Notes: a model not told the origin generated them from the sequence alone. Shown: positions 26,046-35,558, counted from the stretch's first letter. The stretch: 64,000 bases of DNA from Acuticoccus kalidii (GCF_021556395.1 NZ_JAKGCS010000015.1:248001-312000), one strand, 5' to 3'. Made by a program: numbers and translations.

Positions 26046-27332
26046 TCAGCCGCGCAACAAAGTCGGCATCCAGAGAGCGAGTTGAGGAAAGAGGATGATC
26101 GCGGCGATCATCACGATGAGCGCGAGGAGGAACGGCAGGACGCCCACCATCAGATCGACGATGGAGCCGCGCCGCCGCACCCCCTGCACCACGAAGAGGT
26201 TCATGCCGATCGGCGGTGTGATCAGCGCCGCCTCGCAGAGGAGGACGATGAGGATGCCGAACCAGATCGGATCATAGCCGGCCGAGACCATCAGCGGCGT
26301 CAGCACGGGGACCGTGACGATCATCATCGGCAGCGGATCCATGAAGCAGCCGAGCACGAGATAGACCGCGATCACCGCGACGAGCAGCGTCAGCGGGTCG
26401 AGGTTCATCGCGACGATGCCCTGATTGATCGCCGTCACGAGGCCCATCGCGGAGATCGTGAAATTGAGGAACCAGGCCGCCATCACGATCAGCATGATCA
26501 TGCCGGTGGTCCGCATCGTCCCGTCGATCGCCTCGAGGAGAACGCCGACGGTGAGGCGCCCGTGGACGGCGGCGAGCACAAGGGCGGAGAGAACGCCGAG
26601 CGCAGCCGATTCCGTCGGCGTCGCGATGCCGAGATAGATCGAACCGAGGATCACCGCGAAGATGAAGAGCGGCGGGACGAGAGCCGGCAGGCTCTCGATC
26701 CGCTTGCGCCAGCTCGTCTCGATGCGGGTGCCGCCGAAGCCCGGCTTCACGAGGCAGATGAGCACGATCGCCGCGGAGAAGAGGCCGGCGAGCACGAGGC
26801 CCGGAATGACACCCGCCATATAAAGGCCCGGCACCGAGGTGCTCGTCAGCCAGCCATAGAGGATGAGGTTGATCGACGGCGGAATGAGGATGCCGAGCGT
26901 CCCGCCGCCGGCGACGGAGCCGTAGAAAAGGCGCTCATTATAGCCGTAGCGCTCGACCATCGGCTTGGCGACGACGCTGATCGTCGCCGCCGTCGCGACG
27001 CTGGAGCCGGAGGTCGCCGCGAAGACGCCGCTCGCGCCGATATTGGCGTGCATCAGCCCGCCCGGCAGCCAGCCGATCCATTGGACGATCGCCCCATAGA
27101 GTCGCTCGGCGATCCCCGCCCGCAGCAGGATCTCGCCGAGAAAGACGAAGAGCGGCACCGAGACGAGGAGATAATTCGAGGAGGAGACCCAGGAGAGTTC
27201 CCCTGCCGCGAGATAGAGCGGCATCGGCGAGAAAATCGCGCCGATCGCGAGGGCGAGGACGAGCATCACCGCGCCGATCGGCAAGCCGATCAGGAGGAGC
27301 GTGAAGAGAAGGCCGAGTGTCGTGGGTACCAT
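26046..27332 (-). CDS. dctM: TRAP transporter large permease (DctM) 2
   Basis: A 428-aa, about 12-helix membrane protein with VPLFVFLGEILLRAGI (~55), ATSGSSVATAAT (~95), GILIPPSINLILYG (~138) and ITPPIGMNLFVVQG (~378). ATG at 27332 is chosen because the conserved membrane region begins there; the frame before it overlaps dctQ and is not conserved. Only 5 bp separate it from the dctQ stop. Confidence 0.92.
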   Translation of the reverse strand: MVPTTLGLLFTLLLIGLPIGAVMLVLALAIGAIFSPMPLYLAAGELSWVSSSNYLLVSVPLFVFLGEILLRAGIAERLYGAIVQWIGWLPGGLMHANIGASGVFAATSGSSVATAATISVVAKPMVERYGYNERLFYGSVAGGGTLGILIPPSINLILYGWLTSTSVPGLYMAGVIPGLVLAGLFSAAIVLICLVKPGFGGTRIETSWRKRIESLPALVPPLFIFAVILGSIYLGIATPTESAALGVLSALVLAAVHGRLTVGVLLEAIDGTMRTTGMIMLIVMAAWFLNFTISAMGLVTAINQGIVAMNLDPLTLLVAVIAVYLVLGCFMDPLPMMIVTVPVLTPLMVSAGYDPIWFGILIVLLCEAALITPPIGMNLFVVQGVRRRGSIVDLMVGVLPFLLALIVMIAAIILFPQLALWMPTLLRG

Positions 27333-27337
27333 CACTC

Positions 27338-27937
27338 TCAATCCCGTACGAGCGCGTGTCGCTCGGAGGCTTCGAGCGCCTCCTCCACCTCGTCGTCGGT
27401 CGACGGCGTACCGGCGACCGCATCGACGGTGGCGTAATCGCCGCGCCACAGCGCTTCGATCGCGGCGGCGGCACGGAAGAGGGCGACGAAGGTGAACCAG
27501 ACGAGCCCGGCCGCCCAAAGGCCCTGCGGCCAGGCGAGCGGCATGCCGAGCGTCGTGTTGGACCGCGCCGCGAGCCGCAACGACGTCTCGACCATCCCAT
27601 AGGCGCCGACGGCGAGGAGACCGCCGACGATCGCGAGCGCGCTTACCGCCAGAATGTCCGCCGCTGCGCGCATGTTCGGTGACAGGCGGCGGATCAGGAC
27701 GTCGACCCGCACATGTGCCCGCTCATAGACGACGAAGGCGAGCGCCCAGGACGCGCTGACCGCGAGCGCGTAGGAGGACAGCTCCGTCCCGAGGCTCCAG
27801 GACGCGATGTTGGTCGCCCGCGTCAGCACCTCGGCGGAGATGAGGAGCGCCGCCGCCAGCAGCGCGACGCCCCCCAGCCGGGCCATCCAGAGGGAGACCG
27901 CGCCGACGGCGCGGTCGAGACCGCTGCCGGCAATCAA
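27338..27937 (-). CDS. dctQ: TRAP transporter small permease (DctQ) 2
   Basis: A 199-aa protein with four membrane helices (about 15-35, 45-75, 88-110 and 130-160) and the YERAHVRVDVL motif after helix 2. The start is read as TTG at 27937 within a TTGA overlap with the dctP stop, preceded by GAGGTG; this is inferred, as no ATG fits. The charged C-terminal tail (~165-199), rich in Glu and Asp, is longer than usual. Confidence 0.8.
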   Translation of the reverse strand: MIAGSGLDRAVGAVSLWMARLGGVALLAAALLISAEVLTRATNIASWSLGTELSSYALAVSASWALAFVVYERAHVRVDVLIRRLSPNMRAAADILAVSALAIVGGLLAVGAYGMVETSLRLAARSNTTLGMPLAWPQGLWAAGLVWFTFVALFRAAAAIEALWRGDYATVDAVAGTPSTDDEVEEALEASERHALVRD

Positions 27938-29007
27938 TTTGCCGACACCTCGATGTCGAGAACGGCGCCCGCGGTGCCGTTCCACGCCGAGACGCAGTCC
28001 TCACCGCAACGCTCGGCCCAGCCGGTGAGCACGGCCTCGTTGAGGATCTGGTTGGCGTGGGCGATGTCCTCGTCGGACAATTCCACCAGCGTCATCGCCG
28101 GATCGGCGACGATGCCGTCTTTGCACTCGCCCTCGGCGGTGTTGCAGTTGATGCCGTCCTGAATGTCGGCCTCGGCCTGCGCCCACTGGCGATCTTCCAT
28201 CCCGGCGAACTGCTCGGTGAGGAAGGCTTGCGTCTCCTCGGACAGACGGCCCCAATTGTTGGCGTTGGCGGCGAAGAAGGTCATCGACCAGCCCATCGGC
28301 AGGACCACGAGATGATCAGTCACCTCCCACCAGCGGGCCGTGTTGCCGGCCGAGGTGCCGGTGATCGCGCAATCGGCGACGCCGCGCTCGAGCGCCGGAA
28401 CGACTTCGGCGAACGGGATGTTGACCGATTTCGCGCCGAGCCCTTCGACGAGCTCAGCCATCGCGCGGTTGAAGGTCCGCACGGTGAGGCCGTTGAGATC
28501 GGACAGATCCGACACGGGCTTGGAGCAGTAGAGCACCTGGAGCGCGATCGGCGCCATCGACAGGAGCTTCACGTTGAAGCGCTCCATCATCTCCTTCTCG
28601 AGCGTCGGGCGGAACGCGTCCGCCATCTGACGCTGGGCCTTGATGTCGGAGGTGAGGCCGGGAAGGTCGAGCGCCTCGAAGGCCGGCGCCTCGCCCGCCA
28701 TATAGGACAGCGTGCCCTCGGAAATGTCGAACATGCCGAGACCGAGAAGGCGCAGCACCTCGGGGCCCTGCATTCCGAGATCATCGAGCGAGCCGAAGGT
28801 CGTCGTCACCTTGCCGCCGGAGGCCTCGGAAAGCTCCGTGTTGAAGAACGGCTCTTGGATATACCGGAACTGGTTCTGCGTGCGGTTGCCGCCGGAAACC
28901 TTGAGGTTCACCGCATCGAGATCCTGCGCCATCGACGCGCTCGGTGCGGCGAGCGCGAGCCCCAGGACGGCCGCGCTAATCCCATTTCGCCAATTCGTCA
29001 TCGCCAT
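27934..29007 (-). CDS. dctP: TRAP transporter substrate-binding protein (DctP) 2
   Basis: A 357-aa DctP-family protein with a Sec signal peptide (about 1-27, ending SMAQD). The carboxylate-binding Arg is in GLTVRTFNRA (~166). Four Cys residues near the C terminus (NCNTAEGECKDG and RCGEDCVS) could form two disulfides in the periplasm, which is unusual for DctP. It heads the operon dctP-dctQ-dctM-HD hydrolase and is divergent from a LysR gene. An ATG two codons later is an alternative start. Confidence 0.9.
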   Translation of the reverse strand: MAMTNWRNGISAAVLGLALAAPSASMAQDLDAVNLKVSGGNRTQNQFRYIQEPFFNTELSEASGGKVTTTFGSLDDLGMQGPEVLRLLGLGMFDISEGTLSYMAGEAPAFEALDLPGLTSDIKAQRQMADAFRPTLEKEMMERFNVKLLSMAPIALQVLYCSKPVSDLSDLNGLTVRTFNRAMAELVEGLGAKSVNIPFAEVVPALERGVADCAITGTSAGNTARWWEVTDHLVVLPMGWSMTFFAANANNWGRLSEETQAFLTEQFAGMEDRQWAQAEADIQDGINCNTAEGECKDGIVADPAMTLVELSDEDIAHANQILNEAVLTGWAERCGEDCVSAWNGTAGAVLDIEVSAN

Positions 29008-29102
29008 TCCCCCATTCGCATTCGGGTCCGAGCCCGGCCCGCTCTCGGCGGGCGCCGGGCCCCGTATCGGCGAGGACGTTAACAGACATTGATAGAATCA
29101 CT

Positions 29103-29133
29103 CCAATGAGTATTTTGGAACGCGATTCATTGG
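29103..29133. promoter_or_regulatory. Inverted repeat, candidate LysR-type operator
   Basis: CCAATGA at 29103-29109 and TCATTGG at 29127-29133 are exact inverted arms with 17 bp between them, in the 138-bp divergent region between dctP 2 and the LysR gene. The whole region is AT-richer than its surroundings. LysR-type regulators usually bind such interrupted dyads. Confidence 0.5.
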
Positions 29134-29145
29134 TATTTTCAATTT

Positions 29146-30159
29146 ATGCGGATCACGTTGGCGCAACTTGAGGCACTGGTGTGGGTTGCCCGTTTGGGCA
29201 GCGTCAGCGCCGCCGCGCAGCATCTCAGCCTCACCCAATCGACCGTCTCGCTCCGCCTGCGCGATCTCAACGAGGCCGTCGGCCGGCCGATGTTCGCCCG
29301 CCAAGGCCGCGGCCTGCGCCTCACCGGCGACGGGATCACCACGCTCGACCACGCGACGCTCGTCTTGTCCGAGGTCGAGAAGCTGCAACACCGCTCGATG
29401 CAGGGGACGATCAGCGGCGTCGTCCGCATGGGCGTCAGCGAAGCCGTCGCGATGGCGGGCCTGCCCCGCGTCCTCGAGATCCTGCGGGAGCGGCATCCGC
29501 TGCTACGCCTCGACCTCGCGATCGGCACCAGCGTCGACCTCGAGCGCGACCTCCTCGCCGGCCGGCTCGATCTCGCGCTCGGGATCAATCTGCACGACGA
29601 TCCGCGCCTTCGCGTGCTGGCGCTCGGCATCCAGGAAGCGGCGTGGGTCGCGCATCCGAGCTTCGGCCTGCCCGAACGGATCCGCCCGCGCGATCTCGGC
29701 CACATCCCGGTGCTCACCAACCCGAGCCCCTCGCCGATGTATCAGCAGACGGTGAACTGGTTCCGCACCGACGGCCTGACCCCGCAACAGATCTCCGTCA
29801 GCAACAGCATCACGGTGGTGGCGCACATGGTCTCGGCCGGGGTCGGCGTCGCGATCCTGCCGCGCCGACTCGTCGACGCGGACGTCGTGTCGGGCCGCGT
29901 GGTCGCGCTGACGAGCGAGCCGGAAATCGAACAGTCGCGCATGAGCGCCGCCTATCGCCGCGAGGACTGGCGCCCCGCCCTCTCGACGGCGCTGCGAACC
30001 TTCCGCGAGGTCATCGACGAACTCGCCTGGCTCGCCCCCGACGGCCCGGGTCCGCGCCCCGCCTTGCCGGATGATCCGTTCGCCGACGGAGACGAGGCGC
30101 CCACGCCGACCTTCCCCGCCGCCGCCACCCCGGCCGGCGACGCTCCTCCCGAGCGCTGA
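29146..30159 (+). CDS. LysR-family transcriptional regulator
   Basis: A 337-aa regulator: N-terminal winged helix (about 1-65, LAQLEALVWVARLGSVSAAAQHLSLTQS... pattern) and a C-terminal periplasmic-binding-like effector domain (about 90-295). The last ~40 residues are a Pro/Ala/Asp-rich tail not needed by the family. It is divergent from the second TRAP operon and so probably senses that system's substrate. The ATG at 29146 lies close to the candidate operator, so autoregulation is likely. Confidence 0.88.
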   Translation: MRITLAQLEALVWVARLGSVSAAAQHLSLTQSTVSLRLRDLNEAVGRPMFARQGRGLRLTGDGITTLDHATLVLSEVEKLQHRSMQGTISGVVRMGVSEAVAMAGLPRVLEILRERHPLLRLDLAIGTSVDLERDLLAGRLDLALGINLHDDPRLRVLALGIQEAAWVAHPSFGLPERIRPRDLGHIPVLTNPSPSPMYQQTVNWFRTDGLTPQQISVSNSITVVAHMVSAGVGVAILPRRLVDADVVSGRVVALTSEPEIEQSRMSAAYRREDWRPALSTALRTFREVIDELAWLAPDGPGPRPALPDDPFADGDEAPTPTFPAAATPAGDAPPER

Positions 30160-30237
30160 CGACACGGCCCGGCCACTCCGCCGCAGGCGGCCGCCGGAGC
30201 GGAACGCCGAGGTCGCGCGAGGCGGGCGACGCGCCGC

Positions 30238-31644
30238 TCAGCTCGCCGCCGCGTTGGCCTTTTCGGCGGCGGGCGGGGGAAGCTGTTTCGGACCGGCGGC
30301 GGCATCGCGTTCGGCGACCTTCACCCCGCGTGTGAGACGGGACACGGCGTTGATGCACGCGACCTTGCCCTCGTTCACGAACGCCTCGTGGTTCCGCTCC
30401 ACATCCGAGAGGATATAGCGATAATTGACCATGTAGCCGTGCGCCGTGGCGAGGGCGCCGGGCGCGCGATCGGCGGCGAAGTTGATCTGCTCGAGCCGCG
30501 CGCCGTTGCCGAGATGAAAACGGGCGACGGGATCGGCGGGCCGGCCGCGCGCATCCTTCGCCTCGGTCAGATAATAGGCGATCAGCGGCGTGAGCGCCGT
30601 CTCCGCGGCCTTCGCGAGCGCCGGGTCGTCGAGCCAGTCGGGTCCGTCGAGACTGTCGAGAAGCAAGCGCGTCGGCTCGTCCACGGCGCTCGTCGGGCGG
30701 GCGGCCTCCTCGCGCAGCCATTGCGCGAAGCCCGGCACCGGCGACAGCGTGACGAAGGTCTTGAGGTTCGGCAGCTCCCGCGCGAGGTCGTCCGCGACCT
30801 GCTTGATGAGGAACGAACCGAACGAAATCCCGCGCAGCCCGTCCTGGCAGTTGGAGATCGAATAAAACACCGCCGTCGTCGCCGCTTGCGGGTCGATCGG
30901 CTCACGCTTGTCCGTCAGGATCGGCTCGATCGCCGTCGGCACGTCCTCGGTGAGCGCGACCTCGACGAAGATCAGCGGCTCGTCGCCGAGGCGGGGATGG
31001 AAAAAGCCGAACAGGCGCCGGTCCGGCACGTCGATCCGGCGGCGCAGATCCTCCCAGTCTTGGATCTCGTGGACCGCCTCATAGCGGATGATCTTTTCGA
31101 GGATCGCCGCCGAGGTCTGCCAATCGATCTCGCGCAGAAGAAGGAAACCGCGATTGAACCAGGCCTGGAAGAGGCGGCGCAAATCGTCGTCCACGGTCCA
31201 CAATTCGGGATGGTTGGCAAGGCGCGCGAAGAGTTCGAGCCGCATCGCGACGAGCGCCTGCGTGCCGCCCTGGACGAGATTGAGCCGGCGGAAGATCTCC
31301 ACCCGGCGCGGCTCGGCGGCGACCTGGAGCGCCTTGGCGTTCGTCTCGCTCGGCTTGTCGAGATAGGCCTTCGCCGCCGCCGCGAGCGCGTCCGGCTCCG
31401 GCCCGTAATCGGTCGCGAGCGTGCGATAGACGAAGGTGCGCCCCGCGGAATCGAGATCGCGATAGGCCCGCAGGAACTCCTCGGCCCGCTCGGTGGACGA
31501 CGCCTCGCCCTGCCCCGAATAGAGCGCGGCCAGCATCGCCGCGAGATCGGCGCGCGAAATCCGCTTCGGACGGCGGCGCTCGCGGAACAGGCGGTTGTCG
31601 GTGATTGCGCTGAGCAGATCGTCGAGGACGCTTGTCTGGCGCAT
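30238..31644 (-). CDS. Malonyl-CoA decarboxylase
   Basis: A 468-aa malonyl-CoA decarboxylase producing acetyl-CoA and CO2. It has the N-terminal helical domain (about 1-150) and the GNAT-like catalytic domain. Catalytic Ser lies in TLSPVPGF (~334) and His in ARFHLGNGARLEQINFAAD (~415), matching the Ser/His pair known in the family. ATG at 31644 is chosen for the GGGAGG site 5 nt upstream. In rhizobia the enzyme (MatA) sits with malonate CoA-ligase and a carrier; neither is adjacent here. The C-terminal tail is Ala/Pro-rich. Confidence 0.93.
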   Translation of the reverse strand: MRQTSVLDDLLSAITDNRLFRERRRPKRISRADLAAMLAALYSGQGEASSTERAEEFLRAYRDLDSAGRTFVYRTLATDYGPEPDALAAAAKAYLDKPSETNAKALQVAAEPRRVEIFRRLNLVQGGTQALVAMRLELFARLANHPELWTVDDDLRRLFQAWFNRGFLLLREIDWQTSAAILEKIIRYEAVHEIQDWEDLRRRIDVPDRRLFGFFHPRLGDEPLIFVEVALTEDVPTAIEPILTDKREPIDPQAATTAVFYSISNCQDGLRGISFGSFLIKQVADDLARELPNLKTFVTLSPVPGFAQWLREEAARPTSAVDEPTRLLLDSLDGPDWLDDPALAKAAETALTPLIAYYLTEAKDARGRPADPVARFHLGNGARLEQINFAADRAPGALATAHGYMVNYRYILSDVERNHEAFVNEGKVACINAVSRLTRGVKVAERDAAAGPKQLPPPAAEKANAAAS

Positions 31645-31721
31645 GTGAGCCTCCCACAATGGGCGTGGCATTTCGGCGATTGGAACGCTATAGCACGCCA
31701 ACGCCGGACGGGAACTCAGCC

Positions 31722-32312
31722 TTGACCGATCAGACCTACAGCGTGCGTCACAAACGATCAGTTTATGACGGCTTCATGAAACTCGACCTCTATGAAGCGA
31801 GCCTTCAGCAGGGCGACCGCAAAATCGAGGTCGTGCGCGAGGTGCATGATCACGGACACGGTGCGGCTGTCCTTCCCTATGACGAAACGCGCAAGACCTG
31901 CCTTTTGGTCCGTCAGGTTCGCCTGCCCGTCCATGTCGCGGAGGGCAACGGGCTGTTCCTCGAAGCGGCGGCCGGGCTGATCGACCCGGACGATGCCGAC
32001 CCCGCCGCGGCGGCCGTCCGCGAAGCCGGCGAAGAGCTTGGCTATCGCGTGCATGATCCCGAAAAAGTGAGCACATTTTACCCGATCCCCGGCATGGTGA
32101 CGGAGCAGATGAGCTGCTTCCTCGCCCGCTACACCCCGGCCGACAAGCTCGACGGCGGCGGCCCCGACGCCGACGAAGACGAGATGATCGACGTCGAGGA
32201 ATGGGGCTTCGCCGACCTGTGGCGTGCCTTCCAGAGCGGCGACCTGCGCGACGGCAAGGCGATCGTCTGCCTGATGGCGCTGCGCATCGCCCGGCCCGAG
32301 CTGTTCGACTGA
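31722..32312 (+). CDS. NUDIX hydrolase, NudK/ADP-ribose-pyrophosphatase-like
   Basis: A 196-aa NUDIX protein. The Nudix box lies around residues 84-108 (AAGLIDPDDADPAAAAVREAGEELGY), where the loop Glu is Asp as in GDP-mannose hydrolase NudK. The SVYDGFMKLDLYE and VRQVRLPVHV segments are also NudK/ADPRase features. The TTG start at 31722 is a guess based on conservation of the KRSVYDGF region; a GTG (31743) and an ATG (31776) lie further in. It is divergent from the malonyl-CoA decarboxylase gene. Confidence 0.8.
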   Translation: MTDQTYSVRHKRSVYDGFMKLDLYEASLQQGDRKIEVVREVHDHGHGAAVLPYDETRKTCLLVRQVRLPVHVAEGNGLFLEAAAGLIDPDDADPAAAAVREAGEELGYRVHDPEKVSTFYPIPGMVTEQMSCFLARYTPADKLDGGGPDADEDEMIDVEEWGFADLWRAFQSGDLRDGKAIVCLMALRIARPELFD

Positions 32313-32325
32313 CCGCCCCGCCGGC

Positions 32326-33102
32326 CTAACGGTCGGTCTGGAGCCGCTTCACCATCCTGAGGACGACGCCCTTCGGCAGGACGCGCCCGCCCGCCGCCGT
32401 CATCTTGTTGAGCGCCCCGGTCACGACGACGCGCCGTCCCGCGCGGAATCCGGCCCATCCCTGCCGCGCGACCGCCTCCGACGTCTTCAGGAAAGACGGC
32501 CGGAAGACGCGGTGCGTCGCCATGCCGGAGATCGCGCCGAACTCCGAATGGGTCGGGCCCGGACAGAGCGCCGAGATGGTGACGCCGCTGCCGCGCACCT
32601 CTTCGCTGAGCGCCTCCGAAAAAGAGAGAACGAACGCCTTTGAGGCATAATAGACCGCAACGTTCGGCCCCGGCTGAAACGCCGCCGTCGACGCGACGTT
32701 CAGAACGCCGCCGGTGCGCCTCTCGACCATCCCCGGCAAATAGCGATGGGTGAGATCGACTAGGGCGCGCACGTTGAGATCGACCATGCCGAGCTGATCC
32801 GCCCGGTCGGATCCGGCGAACGGGCCGGCTTTCCCGAACCCGGCATTGTTGACCAGAATATCGACCGGCCGGCCGAGACGCGCCAGTTCGGCGTCCAGCT
32901 CGTCGCCCGCGCCGGGGGCGGTGATGTCGAGCGGCAGAGTGTGGGTCTCGCCGCCGATCTCGGCCTTCAGCGCGTCGAGCCGCTCGGTGCGGCGGGCGAC
33001 GAGGAGAAGATCGCATCCATCGGCGGCAATGATCTTGGCGAAGGCCTCGCCGATGCCGGACGAGGCGCCGGTGACGAGGACGAGAGGGCGCTGTGTGCTC
33101 AT
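32326..33102 (-). CDS. Short-chain dehydrogenase/reductase (SDR) 2
   Basis: A 258-aa SDR with TGASSGIGE (~11-19), NNAGFG (~86), catalytic Ser in NVASTAAFQPG and Tyr-x-x-x-Lys in YYASKAF (~152-156). An Arg pair after beta-2 (LLVARRTERL) indicates NADP preference. It resembles the DltE/YqjQ group of unspecific ketone reductases. No operon partners are evident: it converges on the NUDIX gene and is separated by 84 bp from the RraA-like gene. Confidence 0.85.
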   Translation of the reverse strand: MSTQRPLVLVTGASSGIGEAFAKIIAADGCDLLLVARRTERLDALKAEIGGETHTLPLDITAPGAGDELDAELARLGRPVDILVNNAGFGKAGPFAGSDRADQLGMVDLNVRALVDLTHRYLPGMVERRTGGVLNVASTAAFQPGPNVAVYYASKAFVLSFSEALSEEVRGSGVTISALCPGPTHSEFGAISGMATHRVFRPSFLKTSEAVARQGWAGFRAGRRVVVTGALNKMTAAGGRVLPKGVVLRMVKRLQTDR

Positions 33103-33186
33103 GGCGCGACCATGCCTTCAAACACGGCGCGCGGATAGAGGGGCCGGCGTCACGGGGCGGCCATACCCGGCCGGATGATGGAGGCG

Positions 33187-33846
33187 TTAAAGTTTGGCGA
33201 GAACCTTCTCAGTCGCCCCGGTGTCGATGCCGAGATAGGCGCCCGCCTTCAGCGCGAGATGCGAGGCCGGCTCCATCCGCTGCTTGCCGAGCGCCCAGTC
33301 GACGTCCGCCTCGGCCTCGGCGGCCGGCATCACCAGCGCGCCGGAGAAATCGCACACCACGAGATCGCCGGGATGCACCACCGCCCCGCCACACTGGATG
33401 TCGACATTGAAGGCGCCGCCGACGTCATAAAGGCGCGTCGTGATCGGCGAGGGCCCGCGGCACCAGACCGGTAGGTCGTATTGCACGATCTCCGGAATGT
33501 CGGTGCACGGCCCGTCGATCAGGACACCGGCCACACCACGCGTCTTGATCGCACAGGCGACCGCCCCGCCCAAACAGGCGTGCCGGGTGTCCCCGAGCCG
33601 GTCGATCACCAGGACATCATCCTTGCGCAGATATTGGATGACATGGTGAAGCAGCGTCGAATCCTGCCCCGGCAGCGCGAGCGTGACCGCCGTTCCCACC
33701 ATTCGATAGCCGTGCACCGCCTGGATCGCCGGATCGACGAAGCCCATGAACCGCCGGTGTCCGATCGTCGCCGTCTCCACCTCGCGGGCCTTTTCGACCA
33801 GCGCGGACGGGAGCTGTTCGGGCATGTCGCGGACGGTGTAGGCCAT
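33187..33846 (-). CDS. RraA-like (4-hydroxy-4-methyl-2-oxoglutarate aldolase fold) protein lacking the usual active-site Arg
   Basis: A 219-aa RraA/HMG-aldolase fold protein. GDTRHACLGG (~80) and the CGGAVVHPGDLVVCD block (~155) are typical. In active aldolases the loop reads DGxxRD, with Arg binding substrate; here it is DGPCTD (~105), so Arg is replaced by Thr while Asp is kept. ATG at 33846 has GAGGA upstream. It is divergent from the gamma-glutamyltransferase-like gene at 33957 with 110 bp between. Confidence 0.8.
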   Translation of the reverse strand: MAYTVRDMPEQLPSALVEKAREVETATIGHRRFMGFVDPAIQAVHGYRMVGTAVTLALPGQDSTLLHHVIQYLRKDDVLVIDRLGDTRHACLGGAVACAIKTRGVAGVLIDGPCTDIPEIVQYDLPVWCRGPSPITTRLYDVGGAFNVDIQCGGAVVHPGDLVVCDFSGALVMPAAEAEADVDWALGKQRMEPASHLALKAGAYLGIDTGATEKVLAKL

Positions 33847-33956
33847 AGTGCGAAGTCCTCGGTTCTCACTTGGATCCAAGGGTTAAACTTGCGCACGATC
33901 GTCTCGTTCCGGCACGAGGCGGGACGACGCACGCGAAGGGGTGAAGACGGGTGGAT

Positions 33957-35558
33957 ATGAATCGGTCGGTCGAACAATGGGCGGTGTCGAAGCGCGCCGT
34001 CGCGAGCGAAGCCGGCGTCGTCGCGGCCCAGCACCATGAGGCGGCGCGGGCCGGCGCGGCGATGCTTCATGCCGGCGGCAACGCGATCGACGCGGCCGTT
34101 GCCACCGCCTTCGCCCTTTGCGCGGTCGAGCCGTGGATGTGCGGCCTCGGCGGCAGCGGCTACATGGTCGTCTGGTCCGCCGCCGAGCGCACCGCCCGCG
34201 TGATCGACTTTCAGGGCATGCTTCCCGCCGCCATCACCTTCGACGACTACCCGCTCGACCCCGACGGGCCGGATTCGCTGATGGGCTTTCCCGCCGTCGT
34301 CGACCGGCAACACGTCGTCGGCTACCGCTCGATTACGGTGCCCGGGGCGGTGAAGGGCCTCTCCCACGCGCTCGGCCGGTTCGGCACGCTCGGCCTCGAC
34401 ACGATTCTTTCCCCCGCGATCACCCTCGCCGATCGCGGCCTCGCCGCGGACTGGTTCACGACCCTCCAGGTGAGCCTCGCGATGGCGGACCTCGCCCGCG
34501 ATCCCGCCGCCCGCGCCGTCTATCTCCCGGACGGCGGCCCGCCGCGCCCGGAGAGCTTTCTCGCCCTCGGCGCCCTGCCCGACACGCTGCGCGCGCTCGC
34601 GGACGGCGGTGCGGAGAGCTTTTATCGCGGCGCCCTCGCCGAACGGCTCGCGGCCGACCTTCAGGCCGGCGGCAGCCGCATCGACGAAGGCGATCTCGCC
34701 GCCTACGAGGCCCTCGAGCACGGCGCGCTGACCGGCGAGCATCGCAGCGTCGCGCTGCACACCGCCGGGCCGACGAGCGGCGGCCCGCGCCTCGTCGAGG
34801 CGTTCGGCCATATCGCGGCGCATCTCGACACCGCCAAGGGGATCGGCCCGGAGAGCTGGGCCGTCTACGCCGATGCGCTCGACGCCGCCTGGCGGAGCCA
34901 CAATATCGCGATCGGCCGGGCCAAGGAGGTCGGCGGCTGCACGAGCCACATGTCGGCGGTGGATGCGGAGGGGAACATGGTCGCCCTCACCTACACGCTC
35001 CTCAACCGTTTCGGCTCATGCGTCGTGCTGCCCTCGACCGGGATCCTGATGAACAATTCGGTGTCCTATTTCGACCCGCGCCCCGGCTATCCAACGTCGA
35101 TGGCCGGCCACAAGCGCATCAACGCATCGAACATGTGCCCGACCATCGCCGAGCGGGACGGCAAGGCGCTGTTCGCGGTCGGTGCGTCGGGCGCCAACCA
35201 GATCATGCCCGCCGTCCTTCAGGTCGCGGCCCTGATGCTCGATTTCGGCCTCACCCTCGAAGAGGCCTTCAATCACCCACGGATCGACGCGACGGATCGC
35301 GGCTCGGTCCGCGTCGATCCGGCGCTCGGCGAGGCGGTTCTCGCCCATCTCGCCACGCGCTCGCCGCTGGAGGTCGCCCAGCGTCTCGTCTTTCCGAAGC
35401 TCTATGCCTGCCCGTCGGGCGTCTCACGCGATCCGGCGAGCGGGCTGTGCCACGGCATCAACGATCCGTCCCAGCCGATCGGTGGCGCTGCGGCGCCGGC
35501 CCCCTTCGCCCCGCGCGTCGAGCGCGATCCGGCGGCGGGCGCTCTCGTCCGCCCGTGA
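33957..35558 (+). CDS. Gamma-glutamyltransferase family protein
   Basis: A 533-aa Ntn-hydrolase of the GGT family, expected to self-cleave. The probable nucleophile Thr begins the small subunit in GCTSHMSAVDAEGNMVALTYTL (~323), and GGNAIDAAVATAFAL and VEPWMCGLGGSGYMVVW mark the large subunit. The PSSGG loop that positions the gamma-glutamyl group reads GPTSGGP here. No signal peptide is evident, so the enzyme may be cytoplasmic, unlike E. coli Ggt. ATG at 33957 is preceded by an in-frame GTG at 33951. Relatives include oxamate amidohydrolase and cephalosporin acylases. Confidence 0.88.
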   Translation: MNRSVEQWAVSKRAVASEAGVVAAQHHEAARAGAAMLHAGGNAIDAAVATAFALCAVEPWMCGLGGSGYMVVWSAAERTARVIDFQGMLPAAITFDDYPLDPDGPDSLMGFPAVVDRQHVVGYRSITVPGAVKGLSHALGRFGTLGLDTILSPAITLADRGLAADWFTTLQVSLAMADLARDPAARAVYLPDGGPPRPESFLALGALPDTLRALADGGAESFYRGALAERLAADLQAGGSRIDEGDLAAYEALEHGALTGEHRSVALHTAGPTSGGPRLVEAFGHIAAHLDTAKGIGPESWAVYADALDAAWRSHNIAIGRAKEVGGCTSHMSAVDAEGNMVALTYTLLNRFGSCVVLPSTGILMNNSVSYFDPRPGYPTSMAGHKRINASNMCPTIAERDGKALFAVGASGANQIMPAVLQVAALMLDFGLTLEEAFNHPRIDATDRGSVRVDPALGEAVLAHLATRSPLEVAQRLVFPKLYACPSGVSRDPASGLCHGINDPSQPIGGAAAPAPFAPRVERDPAAGALVRP

